Position numbers and translations under genes: made by a program. The notes beneath the pieces are model-generated. The model did no database searches, was not told the origin of the DNA, and worked only from the letters and a program-made list of their open reading frames with translations. Source: Candidatus Acidiferrales bacterium (GTDB lineage: Bacteria; Acidobacteriota; Terriglobia; Acidiferrales; UBA7541). Taken from it: a stretch of DNA of 64,000 nucleotides. The stretch is taken from the NCBI GenBank assembly GCA_025451835.1, contig JANWJR010000022.1, positions 1-64,000 on the forward strand. The letters are read 5' to 3'. Shown in pieces: positions 51,982 through 61,845 of this stretch (position 1 is the stretch's first letter; each line of letters begins with the position of its first letter).

Positions 51982-53408
51982 TTCTCGCGCCGCGCCTTCG
52001 ATTCAGCTTCCGAGACAGATTGATTTGCCGTAAATGGCGTGCCTGCAGCGGGCCCAACCGGCGAACGAACAGGCGACGGCGAAGCAACACCGAGCCGCTT
52101 GATTTTCACACGCGAGACGCGCCGGCGGTCCATATCCATCACCGTGAACCGGTAGCCTTCCGCTTCGAAACTTTCGCCACCCCGCGGAATAAAGCCGAGA
52201 CGGTTGAGAACGAAGCCGCCGATCGTTTCGTAGGCGGGATCGTCCGGGAGCTTGATGTCGTGCTGCGCGTCAATGTCGCGAACCTTCAGCGATGCGTCGA
52301 ACACCATCGAACCATCGGGAAGCGTGATGGGCCGCTCGACCACGTCAAATTCATCATGAATCTCGCCAACCATTTGCTCGAGGATGTCCTCAAGAGTGAC
52401 AAGACCGAGAATATTGCCAAATTCGTTTACGACCATGGCCAACCCACTGCGCCGCGCGCGAAATTCGATGAGCAGCTCGCTCGCCGGTTTCGTCTCGGGC
52501 ACGATGAGAGCGTCGCGCAATAGATTGTGAAGTTGGAAGTCGGTGGGAGGCAATCCTTCTTCCGCGCGACGCGCACGATCAAGCAAGACCCACAGGATGT
52601 CCTTGATGTGCACGAAGCCGAGGATGTGGTCGAGCGAACCTTCGTAAACGGGAATGCGCGAGCGCTGCGTGGTTGCAATCACCTTCATGGTCTGTTCGAG
52701 GGTGGCATTCGACGGTAGCGCGTGGACGTCAGGACGCGGAACCATCACTTCGCGCACTTCGACGTGGCCGAGTTCCATGGCGGCTTGGATGAACTTGACT
52801 TCCGCCGGCGGAAGGAGCGCACGGTCGCCAGCCTGTTCGACCATCACTTGAAGCTCCTCGATCGAGCGCACGAGCGAATGGCTCTGGGGAGCGACAACAC
52901 CGAGGGCGCGAACAATCTTCTCCGCAAAAAGATCGAGAAAATCGATTCCCCAACGAAAGGTTTCGAGAAACCAGGAAAATGGGCGTGCGATGAGGAGCGC
53001 CACGCGCTCGGCGCTTGCTAGGCTCAAACTTTTCGGCACGAGCTCGCCGAGCACGACCTGCAGCACCGTGAGCAAGCCAAATGCGATCACGAGAGCGGTG
53101 GAGTGCGCTACAACCGCCGCCCACGGCTGTGGAATCGCCGCAACGAGCGGATCAAGAATGCCAGAAAGAGTTATTTCACCGAGATATCCGAGCAGCAAAC
53201 TTGCAATGGTGATGCCGACCTGGACGCCCGAAACAACCCGGTTCAAGTCTGTGAGCAGCGATTCGACAATCCTTGCACGTGGATCGCCTTTGTCAACCAA
53301 CTGCCGCACGCGAGAAAGCCGCACCGCAACGAGAGAAAATTCCGCTGCAGAGAAAAAGGCGTTCATTGCCACCAGGCAAAGCACGGCAAAGAGCCGGAGA
53401 GCTATCAT
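51978..53408 (-). CDS. CNNM/CBS-pair/transporter-associated domain protein (hemolysin C/CorC-like)
   Basis: MIALRLFAVLCLVAMNAFFSAAEFSLVAVRLSRVRQLV, MVPRPDVHALP, MVVNEFGNILGLVTLEDILEQMVGEI. ORF extends to 53492; ATG at 53408 preferred. Confidence 0.93.
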   Translation of the reverse strand: MIALRLFAVLCLVAMNAFFSAAEFSLVAVRLSRVRQLVDKGDPRARIVESLLTDLNRVVSGVQVGITIASLLLGYLGEITLSGILDPLVAAIPQPWAAVVAHSTALVIAFGLLTVLQVVLGELVPKSLSLASAERVALLIARPFSWFLETFRWGIDFLDLFAEKIVRALGVVAPQSHSLVRSIEELQVMVEQAGDRALLPPAEVKFIQAAMELGHVEVREVMVPRPDVHALPSNATLEQTMKVIATTQRSRIPVYEGSLDHILGFVHIKDILWVLLDRARRAEEGLPPTDFQLHNLLRDALIVPETKPASELLIEFRARRSGLAMVVNEFGNILGLVTLEDILEQMVGEIHDEFDVVERPITLPDGSMVFDASLKVRDIDAQHDIKLPDDPAYETIGGFVLNRLGFIPRGGESFEAEGYRFTVMDMDRRRVSRVKIKRLGVASPSPVRSPVGPAAGTPFTANQSVSEAESKARREK

Positions 53409-53457
53409 CGCGTCACCCGGATCTGAGCGTGCGCGGGGCTGGAGTCGCGAGCCAAGG

Positions 53458-54006
53458 CTACCGCTGCGACGCCTTCCCCGCGGAGACGTCACCGTTGAAT
53501 TCGGCGGACTTTCCGCGCGGGATGGTCAGGCTCATCCAGCGATCGCCCGCAAAATGTCTTGCGAGGTAGACGATCTGGCCAACGTGATAAGAATAGTGAG
53601 CGATCTGGCGATTCATCGCCTGCATGACCGAGTGCGGTTCACTGCGGATCGTCACCGTGCGCGACAAGTCCGCGTCGGCGAGAGGTTCGAGCGCGTCAAA
53701 GACGTATTTCCAACCTTGTTCCCACATTGCCAGTAATGCGGCGCGATCTTTGGGCGCAGCTTCGAATTCGGTGTCGCGGTTGCGATCCGGCTTTTCACCG
53801 TCCGCGGTCAGAAAGTTGGTCCACCGCGAGCGCATGTTTCCGGCCACGTGCTTTACGATAATAGCGATCGAATTCGATTCCGGGTCCAGAGTCGCGGTAA
53901 GGGCCGTATCGGGAACTTGTTCGATGGCGCGCTCGGCGAGACGTTTGTAATAGCGGAAGAGATCGATTGCATCCTTCGCATACGACGTCGTGAACTGGTG
54001 TGCCAT
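53458..54006 (-). CDS. DinB-like protein (DUF1572 type)
   Basis: MAHQFTTSYAKDAIDLFRYYKRLAERAIEQVPD, SIAIIVKHVAGNMRSRWTNFLT, QIAHYSYHVGQIVYLARH. Start 54006 preferred over 54108. Confidence 0.85.
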   Translation of the reverse strand: MAHQFTTSYAKDAIDLFRYYKRLAERAIEQVPDTALTATLDPESNSIAIIVKHVAGNMRSRWTNFLTADGEKPDRNRDTEFEAAPKDRAALLAMWEQGWKYVFDALEPLADADLSRTVTIRSEPHSVMQAMNRQIAHYSYHVGQIVYLARHFAGDRWMSLTIPRGKSAEFNGDVSAGKASQR

Positions 54007-54289
54007 GAGCGGATTGTGCATCCGGCAGCTCAGGGGCGCAAGGGGGCAAGTTGCAAGAAGGCATTCGCCGCACGCGGTCGATTGGCGCTGCGCACCGGGA
54101 TGTAACAAAATTGTGTGTCCCAGCGTACGCCTTCGGCGACAGGGAGTGGGCTCAACCGGTCAAAACGCGAGGTGCGTACAAGACCGTTGTTGACCTTGTC
54201 TCTCGTGCGCTAGAATGCTGCCTTCATCGTTCTGCCAGTTGCCAAGACGTTTGCCATTCGTGAATCCGGCTGGCAGCGAGAAAATATCA

Positions 54290-54568
54290 ATGGCTCAAAG
54301 CCCCAATCCAGCAGCCAGCAAGACACCGGAGCCACCCCGCAAAGGCGATTTCGAGAAGTGCCTGACGCGGCTCGAAGAAGTGGTGAAGCGGCTCGAGAGC
54401 GTGGACCTTTCGCTCGACGAAGCCATGAAGCTTTTCGAGGAAGGCGTGAAGCTATCGCGCGAATGTCAGAAGCAGCTTGAAGAGGCCGAAGGACGCGTGG
54501 AAATTCTCTTGAAAAAAGCGGACGGCAAGATCGTGGCAGAGCCGTTCGAGCCTGCAAATGAATCCTAG
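54290..54568 (+). CDS. xseB: Exodeoxyribonuclease VII small subunit
   Basis: FEKCLTRLEEVVKRLESVDLSLDEAMKLFEEGVKLSRECQKQLEEAEGRVEIL; start at 54290 preferred. Confidence 0.96.
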   Translation: MAQSPNPAASKTPEPPRKGDFEKCLTRLEEVVKRLESVDLSLDEAMKLFEEGVKLSRECQKQLEEAEGRVEILLKKADGKIVAEPFEPANES

Positions 54569-54655
54569 CGCTTCTCCACTATCCCCAACAATCCCGGTGT
54601 TGCACTCCTCGCCTGCCAAGACCTTCCGTACATATGGCCGTGGACACGACGCCGC

Positions 54656-55537
54656 ATGAAGCTTCCTGATTTTTTCGACGCGGACCGTGCGCTCGTCGAA
54701 GCGTCGCTCGAAACGTTGCTTCCCGCGGAAGGCGTTATACCGGCTTCGATCCATCGCGCGATGCGTTACAGCGTTTTTGCGGGTGGCAAGCGCATCCGGC
54801 CAATTCTGTGCGTCGAAGCGGCGCGAATGTTTGCTGCGGACGTTGGGGGCGCGGTATCCGTGGGCTGCGCGATCGAGTTCATTCACACGTATTCGCTGAT
54901 CCACGACGATCTCCCGGCGCTCGATAACGACGATCTTCGGCGCGGCAAGCCCACCAACCACAAAGTTTTCGGCGATGCGATCGCAATACTGGCAGGCGAT
55001 GCTTTGCTGACCCTCGCATTTCGGACGCTGGCGGAAGCGCCCATGGAGCCGGAGCGGCGAGTCCGCGTGATTACAGAAATCGGCGCGGCAGCAGGGACTG
55101 TGAACGGCATGGTTGGAGGCCAAGTAGCCGATATCGAGGCTGAGAAGAAGCCAGCGGATGCGGCCACGCTGGAATACATTCACCGCTCGAAGACGGCAGC
55201 CTTAATTCGCGGCTCGATCGTGAGCGGGGCCATTGCCGGCGGCGCGACGGATCAAGACATCGAGCGGCTGCGACGATTCGGCGAAAATATCGGCTGGGCC
55301 TTTCAGGTGGTAGACGACATCCTGGACGTGTCGGAATCGTCGGCGGCGCTCGGCAAAACGGCCGGAAAAGACCACGCGCAGCAGAAGGTGACCTATCCCG
55401 CGCTCTATGGCATCCATAAATCGAAGGAAATTGCCGCCGAGCTTGAATCCAACGCTCTGAAGGAACTCGATCGTTATGGCAAACAGGCCGAGCCGCTCAG
55501 GCAATTGGCTTCATTTCTAGTGGCTCGCCGTTCATGA
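54656..55537 (+). CDS. ispA: Polyprenyl (farnesyl/geranylgeranyl) diphosphate synthase
   Basis: 293 aa; FAGGKRIRPIL, YSLIHDDLPALDNDDLRRGKPTNHKVFG, AFQVVDDILD. Confidence 0.95.
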   Translation: MKLPDFFDADRALVEASLETLLPAEGVIPASIHRAMRYSVFAGGKRIRPILCVEAARMFAADVGGAVSVGCAIEFIHTYSLIHDDLPALDNDDLRRGKPTNHKVFGDAIAILAGDALLTLAFRTLAEAPMEPERRVRVITEIGAAAGTVNGMVGGQVADIEAEKKPADAATLEYIHRSKTAALIRGSIVSGAIAGGATDQDIERLRRFGENIGWAFQVVDDILDVSESSAALGKTAGKDHAQQKVTYPALYGIHKSKEIAAELESNALKELDRYGKQAEPLRQLASFLVARRS

Positions 55538-56352
55538 ACGCGGTTACCGCTCGCGCAAACATGACACTCAAATCACGACGCGATCAAGCTTTGCTCGAAC
55601 ATGCCCGGAACATCAGGCCGGGAAAAATTCGCCTCGACGTGCTGCTCGTCGAGCGCGGCATCGCACCTTCTCGCGAGAGCGCGAAAGCCTTGCTGCTCGC
55701 GGGGCAGATACGCGTCAATGGCGTGCAGATGGACAAGCCAGGCAGCCAGGTTGCACAAGATGCGAGGGTGGAGATGGTCGGCGAGGCGCGGCGCTATTCG
55801 AGCCGCGGCGGGTTGAAGCTCCAAGGAGCGCTCCAGGATTTTTCGCTTTCACCCGAAAGCCGCATTTGTCTCGATGCGGGCAGCTCGACCGGCGGATTCA
55901 CCGATTGCCTGCTGCAACACGGAGCGCGGAAAGTTTATGCCGTGGACGTGACGGTTAGCCAGCTCGATTGGAAGTTGCGACAAGACGGTCGCGTGTTCGC
56001 AATCGAGAAAAATGCTCGCTATCTTCACGCCGAAGACGTTGGCGAGTTGGTTGGTTTCGTTGTGATGGACCTTTCGTTTATTTCCGTGGTTAAGGCGCTC
56101 CCCGCCGTGGCACCGCTCGCGGAAGTGAACGCGGATTTTCTAATTCTCGTGAAGCCACAATTTGAACTCGAACGCGCGGATGTGGGGAAAGGCGGCATCG
56201 TGCGCGACGCGGCGCTGCATCATAAGGCCATCGAAAGCGTTAGATCGGCAGTTCCGCCACTGGGCCTCGATGTTCTCGGCGTTCGTCCCAGCCGCATTAC
56301 CGGCGCCGAGGGCAACCAGGAGTTTTTTCTGCACGCCCGGCGGCGCGGGTAG
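55534..56352 (+). CDS. tlyA: TlyA family rRNA methyltransferase/hemolysin
   Basis: 272 aa; S4 domain (IRLDVLLVERGIAPSRESAKALLLAGQIRVNGVQ), CLDAGSSTGGFTDCLLQHGARKVYAVDV, LVKPQFEL. Confidence 0.94.
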   Translation: MNAVTARANMTLKSRRDQALLEHARNIRPGKIRLDVLLVERGIAPSRESAKALLLAGQIRVNGVQMDKPGSQVAQDARVEMVGEARRYSSRGGLKLQGALQDFSLSPESRICLDAGSSTGGFTDCLLQHGARKVYAVDVTVSQLDWKLRQDGRVFAIEKNARYLHAEDVGELVGFVVMDLSFISVVKALPAVAPLAEVNADFLILVKPQFELERADVGKGGIVRDAALHHKAIESVRSAVPPLGLDVLGVRPSRITGAEGNQEFFLHARRRG

Positions 56353-56375
56353 GATAGAATTTTGCGACGATTCCA

Positions 56376-57236
56376 ATGATTCGTGCCGCCGGCATCATCT
56401 CGAAGCCAGTCTGTGAAATGGTTTCTTCTGTCGTGCCGCCATTGCTCGAATGGCTGCGCGCTCACGGGATCGAGGCCTACGTTGATAAAGAAACACAGGA
56501 TTGCATTGACCCAAGAGGTTCTTCCGTTCCGCGCGAACAACTCGCGAAGAAAGTTGACCTGCTAATTGTGCTCGGCGGGGACGGCACACTTCTTTCCGCT
56601 GCGCGCGTGCTCCACGGCCACAGAGTCCCCATTCTTGCCGTGAACCTGGGCGGCCTGGGATTTCTCACCAGTGTTACTCTCGACGAGCTATACCCGCTGC
56701 TCGATCAAGTTCTCGCCGGAAAACACGAAATCAGCGAGCGCATGATGCTCGAAGCGGAGATCGTTCACGAGGGGGTTCGGGGCGAACGACAATCGGCGCT
56801 AAACGATGCGGTGATAACCAAAGCCGCACTAGCGCGGATGCTGGAATTTGACGTTCACGTAAATGGCAATCACATCGGGCGGTATCGAGCCGATGGCTTG
56901 ATCGTCGCGACGCCTACGGGTTCGACGGCTTATTCGCTGGCGGCCGGCGGCCCGATCGTGCACCCGGACATTGATGCTTTTCTGATTACGCCGATCTGCC
57001 CCCATACGCTCAGCAACCGCCCACTGGTTGTGCCGGACTCAGCGCGCGTGGAAATCAATTTCGAGGCGACGCAAGAGCCTGTTTATCTGACTCTCGACGG
57101 ACAGATCGGAGTTCAGCTTCAGGCGAAAGACCGCGTCGTGATTATGAAATCTTCCAGCAAGGTCTATCTGATCCGCCCGCCGCGGAAGAACTACTTTGAA
57201 ATCCTTCGCAATAAATTACGCTGGGGAGAACGCTAG
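56376..57236 (+). CDS. nadK: NAD kinase
   Basis: 286 aa; LLIVLGGDGTLLSAARVL, AVNLGGLGFLT, DGLIVATPTGSTAYSLAAGGPIVHP. Confidence 0.96.
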   Translation: MIRAAGIISKPVCEMVSSVVPPLLEWLRAHGIEAYVDKETQDCIDPRGSSVPREQLAKKVDLLIVLGGDGTLLSAARVLHGHRVPILAVNLGGLGFLTSVTLDELYPLLDQVLAGKHEISERMMLEAEIVHEGVRGERQSALNDAVITKAALARMLEFDVHVNGNHIGRYRADGLIVATPTGSTAYSLAAGGPIVHPDIDAFLITPICPHTLSNRPLVVPDSARVEINFEATQEPVYLTLDGQIGVQLQAKDRVVIMKSSSKVYLIRPPRKNYFEILRNKLRWGER

Positions 57237-57265
57237 CCTCTGCATCTTCCCACCAGGAGAACGCC

Positions 57266-58288
57266 ATGAAAATCACGATTGCTATCGCTTGTTTGTCGCT
57301 GCTGTGCGTGCGGGCCGCCGTTCCCTTGCACGCGCAATCGTCCGATTCCTCCGTGCCAGCGGATTATCCGATGCACGAAGGATTCGTGGACGCGCACGGC
57401 GTGATGATTTATTACATGACCGTCGGACGAGGCGCGCCGCTGCTGATCGTTCACGGAGGCCCGGGTGCTTCGCACGACTATTTCTTGCCGTATCTGCTTC
57501 CGCTGGCGCGGCACAACAAGCTTGTTTTTATCGACGAGCGCGGCTCTGGGAAGTCCGAAAAGCTCGACGATCCCTCCGGTTACACAGTTGAAAAGATGGT
57601 CGAGGACGTGGAAGCGGTGCGGCAAGGGCTGGCGCTTGGAAAGATCAGCTTGCTTGGGCATTCTTACGGCGGAGTTTTAGCGCAGGCGTACGCGCTGAAG
57701 TATCAAAATAATCTCACGCACTTGATTCTCGCGAGTACGTTCCCGAGCACAAGCCAGATGAATCAGGTCTTCGTGCGCATGAAGAAAAAAATGGATCCCG
57801 AGCTGCGCGCGAGAATCGAGACTCTCGAAAAAGCCGGACTTTTTGGCAAAGGAAAGGACTACCAAAAGGACCGCTACCCGGACGATTACATGATCGCGGC
57901 ATGGGGCGAAGCTTACTTTCCTTACGTTTACCATAACCGGCCGGATCCGAATTACGATCCGATCCAAAATGGGGTGATGTCGTGGGATTTGTATCGCGAG
58001 ATGTGGGGCTCGGACGGCGAATTCGTGATCGATGGCAACCTGAAATCCGTGGAGTACGTGGACCGGTTGCGCACGATTCACGTGCCCACGTTACTCATCG
58101 TGGGAGGCGACGATGAAGTTGACCCGTCGCTCTCGCAGGAGATGCACGAAAAGATTGCTGGCTCGCAGATCGCGATTATGCCCGACAGCGGGCACATGAC
58201 GTTCGTAGATCAACCGGAGAAGTTCAACGACACGGTGACTTTATTCTTGCACCCGTATCACGCGAAGGCCGGCCAACCCAAGAACTAG
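57266..58288 (+). CDS. Secreted alpha/beta hydrolase (proline iminopeptidase-like)
   Basis: 340 aa; signal peptide, LLIVHGGPGASHDYFLPYLLPLA, SLLGHSYGGVLAQAYALKY, DSGHMTFVDQPEKF. Confidence 0.88.
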   Translation: MKITIAIACLSLLCVRAAVPLHAQSSDSSVPADYPMHEGFVDAHGVMIYYMTVGRGAPLLIVHGGPGASHDYFLPYLLPLARHNKLVFIDERGSGKSEKLDDPSGYTVEKMVEDVEAVRQGLALGKISLLGHSYGGVLAQAYALKYQNNLTHLILASTFPSTSQMNQVFVRMKKKMDPELRARIETLEKAGLFGKGKDYQKDRYPDDYMIAAWGEAYFPYVYHNRPDPNYDPIQNGVMSWDLYREMWGSDGEFVIDGNLKSVEYVDRLRTIHVPTLLIVGGDDEVDPSLSQEMHEKIAGSQIAIMPDSGHMTFVDQPEKFNDTVTLFLHPYHAKAGQPKN

Positions 58289-60039
58289 TCGGGTCTAACC
58301 TTTAGAACCACGAGCGTGCGGTCGTCGAACGGATGGCGACCGCCGGAAAACGCGCCGACTTCCTCAAGAATCCGGTCGGCAATTCCGTCGGCCGCAAGCG
58401 ATTGATTCTCCTGGATCAGCTTTGCCACACGTTCATCGCCGAAGAATTCGCTTGTGGCGTTCTGCGTGTCGCCGATTCCGTCAGAATGGAACACGACGAC
58501 ATCGCCCGGGTTCAGAGTGAACGAGAGTTCGTCGTAAGACGCCTCTTCGAACAGCCCCAGAGGAAAGCCCGGGAGCGTGATCTTTTCGCACCGGCTGCCG
58601 TGCAGAATAAATGGCTCTTCCTGGCCGGCGTTGGCAATCCTTAGCTTGTGGCGCTTTCGATTCCACGTGGCAAAGCAAAGCGTCATAAAGCGCCCCTCGA
58701 TCAGACGCTCTCCAAGGAAGCCGTTCATCGCGCGAAGCATCTCGGCAGGCGGTAGCTTCTGCGAGCCAAGGCTGCGCAAGGTGCCGATGGCTACGGCGCC
58801 GTAAAGCGCGGCGGCGCTTCCCTTCCCGCTGACGTCGCCCATCGTAACGGCCAGTTCCTGCGATCCGTATCGGAGAAAATCATAAAGGTCCCCACTCAAT
58901 TCCCTTGACGACACCACGCGAGCGGCAATGTCCAATCCAAATTCGGGCCCCGGAAGACGAGGCAGCAACGCACCCTGAATCCGGCGAGCGGCATTCAGGT
59001 CCCGTTCCATCCGCGCTTCATCACGAGCCACTCTTTCGAAGAGCCGGGCGTTTTCGATGGACACGGCGAGCTGGGCCGCGAGAATCGAAAGCACTTGCAC
59101 GTGCTCCGCCGTGAAGTAATTCAACTGCGGGCTTTCGAGATCCAGCACACCAACGACGCGGTCCTTATAAATCATCGGCACGGCGAGCTCGGAACGCGTC
59201 TCCGGATTGATCAACAGGTATCGGGGATCGACCGTTACATCCGGAACAACCACTGCGCGGCGCAAAGCCGCGGCCGCCCCGACGATTCCTTCGTGCGCTG
59301 GGACTGCAAACTTTTCCTGCACGCGCTGGCCGAACTTCACTGTCACGCGATGCCGAAAGACGTTGTCCGTCTCGTCATACAACAGAATGCTGAAAATCTG
59401 ATAATCGATGAGGCGCTTGGTGAGCTCTGCCGCGCGGCGCAGCACCTCTTCCACCTGAAGCGTTGAGTTCGCTTCGCGGCCTACCTCGTTCAGCAGGAGC
59501 AGCGTTTCGGCCTGATTTCTGGTGCTCTCGAAGAGGCGCGCGTTTTCGATGGCCGTCCCGATGCGCGACGCAACGAGTGCCAGCACGTTTTGCTGATCGG
59601 GCGTGAAATAATCCCGCTGACTGCTCTCGATATCGAGCACCCCAATCACGCGTCCGCGCACGATCAGCGGAACGGCGAGTTCCGAGCGCACGCCATCGAT
59701 CGCATTCAGATAACGCGGATCGTTGAGGACGTCGGCCACGCGCACGGGGTGCCCTGTGGTGGCTGCGGCACCGATAATTCCTTCATCCATCGGGATGCGC
59801 CAGTGTTCGACGACTTCCGGCCGATGGCCAATGGCGAATCGAAAGTAGAGCTGATTCGTTCCGTGCTCCGGGAGCAAAACGGCGAAGATTTCGTAATCGA
59901 TTAGGCGCTTGATCTGCGCCGCAACATTCGCCAGCACCTCATCGAGGTTCAGCGAGGCGTTGATCTCGTGGCTGATGTCTGCCAGCACAGCCAGCGTCTC
60001 GGCAGGTATTTCCACCTTCGAATTGAGCGTGTAGTCCAT
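58285..60039 (-). CDS. Tandem GAF + PP2C/SpoIIE (RsbU-like) phosphatase
   Basis: Two GAF domains and SELSGDLYDFLRYG...VTMGDVSGKGSAAALYGAVAIGTLRSL, FHSDGIGDTQN. Start 60039 preferred; ORF to 60135. Confidence 0.92.
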   Translation of the reverse strand: MDYTLNSKVEIPAETLAVLADISHEINASLNLDEVLANVAAQIKRLIDYEIFAVLLPEHGTNQLYFRFAIGHRPEVVEHWRIPMDEGIIGAAATTGHPVRVADVLNDPRYLNAIDGVRSELAVPLIVRGRVIGVLDIESSQRDYFTPDQQNVLALVASRIGTAIENARLFESTRNQAETLLLLNEVGREANSTLQVEEVLRRAAELTKRLIDYQIFSILLYDETDNVFRHRVTVKFGQRVQEKFAVPAHEGIVGAAAALRRAVVVPDVTVDPRYLLINPETRSELAVPMIYKDRVVGVLDLESPQLNYFTAEHVQVLSILAAQLAVSIENARLFERVARDEARMERDLNAARRIQGALLPRLPGPEFGLDIAARVVSSRELSGDLYDFLRYGSQELAVTMGDVSGKGSAAALYGAVAIGTLRSLGSQKLPPAEMLRAMNGFLGERLIEGRFMTLCFATWNRKRHKLRIANAGQEEPFILHGSRCEKITLPGFPLGLFEEASYDELSFTLNPGDVVVFHSDGIGDTQNATSEFFGDERVAKLIQENQSLAADGIADRILEEVGAFSGGRHPFDDRTLVVLKVRPD

Positions 60040-60196
60040 GTGAAATTTGAGAGACCGGCCATTCTCGCCCCGGCGAGAGGAGCCGACTCTAGGCCTCGCG
60101 CGGCAGAAAATCTCCAAAAGCCGCGCGACAATCAATCCATTATATCAGCAAGATACGGGATATTCCGGGCGAGAGATGCGCCATATTTTGGGGTGC

Positions 60197-61132
60197 TTAA
60201 TACTTTCCGGCAGCGGCTGGAGCTACTGGCGCGCTGGAAGGAGTAGCCGCAAGGCCGCGAGCTTGTTCGAGAATTTTGATGCTGGCGCTCGCGCCGATGC
60301 GGGTTGCGCCAGCTTCAACCATTTTCTTTAAATCGTCGAGACTTCGAACGCCACCGGCTGCTTTGACTCCGATTTCACCGCCCACTACGGCTCGCATCAG
60401 GCGGACATCCTCCGCTGTCGCGCCGCCCGTGCTGAATCCAGTGGAAGTTTTCACGAAATCTGCGCCGGCGTTCTTGGCGGCAAGCGAGCCGCGAACCTTT
60501 TCCTCGGTGGTAAGCAGCGCGGTCTCGAGAATTACCTTGCATATCGCGTCGCCGCGATGGCTCGCTTCGACCACCCCTCGAATGTCCGCTTCGACCGCGT
60601 CATCCTGGGCGGATTTGAGCGCGCCGATATTTACCACCATATCGATTTCCTGCGCGCCAAGCTTGATCGCTTCTTCCGTTTCGAAGACTTTCACCTGCGG
60701 CAGTGTGGCGCCCAGCGGGAAGCCCACGACCGTACACACTCGAACCTGGCTGCCGCGCAAAATCTCTGCCGCCTGTGCGACGTTCCAGGGATTGATGCAA
60801 ACCGACGCGAAGCCATACCGCAGAGCCTCTTCGCATAATTTGCCGATCTCTTTGCGGGAAGCTTCGGGCTTGAGCAGGGTATGGTCGATCAGGCGCGCAA
60901 TGTCTGATTCGATCGGGCCGACGGCCGCGCCGGCGGAAATTCGTGCCGCTCCAGCTTCGACTACCTTCCGGGTCTTGCGTGAGCAGCGTTCCGCGCAGCG
61001 CTGATCGCAGCCTGGGCATACAAGCTCATCGATTTCCAGGCCGCAAAGGTCCGGGCATCGCTCGGCGCCAAGATATCCGAGAATCTCTTCGGTGATCGCT
61101 TGAATGATTTGTTCGAGTTGCCGCTGGTCCAC
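60197..61132 (-). CDS. deoC: Deoxyribose-phosphate aldolase with N-terminal helix and six-Cys extension
   Basis: 311 aa; [75 protein letters not shown] start. Extra N-terminus [49 protein letters not shown]. Confidence 0.95.
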   Translation of the reverse strand: MDQRQLEQIIQAITEEILGYLGAERCPDLCGLEIDELVCPGCDQRCAERCSRKTRKVVEAGAARISAGAAVGPIESDIARLIDHTLLKPEASRKEIGKLCEEALRYGFASVCINPWNVAQAAEILRGSQVRVCTVVGFPLGATLPQVKVFETEEAIKLGAQEIDMVVNIGALKSAQDDAVEADIRGVVEASHRGDAICKVILETALLTTEEKVRGSLAAKNAGADFVKTSTGFSTGGATAEDVRLMRAVVGGEIGVKAAGGVRSLDDLKKMVEAGATRIGASASIKILEQARGLAATPSSAPVAPAAAGKY

Positions 61133-61206
61133 CGCGGGCGCTCCCGATGCGAATTCCAGGCTTGCGAAAGTGCTGCTTGTTCGATGCGACCGGTTCGTCG
61201 CGCGAT

Positions 61207-61845
61207 TCAGGGCTTCGAGTGCCGTGTTTCGATGGCGCGAATCTTATCGATACGCTTCTCGTGCCGTCCGCCCGCGAAGGGAGTCTCAAGCCACACCGCC
61301 AGAACCTCCCGAGCGGCTTCTGCCGGAATTAGGCGCGCGCCAAGCGAAAGGATGTTCGCATCGTTGTGTTCGCGGCTGTTGCGCGCAGTGGGCCTATCGT
61401 AGCATAGGGCTGCACGCGCTCCGGGAACCTTGTTCGCCGCAATCGAGGACCCTATCCCGGCGCTGTCTATCACGACTCCCCGCCACGCATCACCGTGCAC
61501 CACTGAGTTAGCCACAGCTTCGGCGAAGTCGGGATAATCCACCGGCTCGCGGCTCGAAGTTCCGAGGTCGAGCACAACGTAGCGCCAGTCGCACAGATAT
61601 TCCTTGAGCTGCTCCTTCAAATCGAAGCCGCCATGATCGGCGCCGATTGCAACGATGCGCGACCTCGGCTTTTCGCCCGGCACACTAGGGGATCTTGGTT
61701 CCTCGAAGCGAATGCTGATTTTGCGTCGCTCGGCCTCGTCGCAGGCCAGCGGGGTGATGATCGTTCCAGGTTCGACGGCGATCTCGCCGCCGACAGAGGC
61801 GAGTTCGAGATCCCTTACGGTGAGAACGCGGCGTGTCACATTCAT
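61207..61845 (-). CDS. RpiB/LacAB family sugar-phosphate isomerase with EutQ-N-like N-terminal region
   Basis: [75 protein letters not shown]-term [46 protein letters not shown] at 61845 overlaps the hpt stop. Confidence 0.92.
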   Translation of the reverse strand: MNVTRRVLTVRDLELASVGGEIAVEPGTIITPLACDEAERRKISIRFEEPRSPSVPGEKPRSRIVAIGADHGGFDLKEQLKEYLCDWRYVVLDLGTSSREPVDYPDFAEAVANSVVHGDAWRGVVIDSAGIGSSIAANKVPGARAALCYDRPTARNSREHNDANILSLGARLIPAEAAREVLAVWLETPFAGGRHEKRIDKIRAIETRHSKP

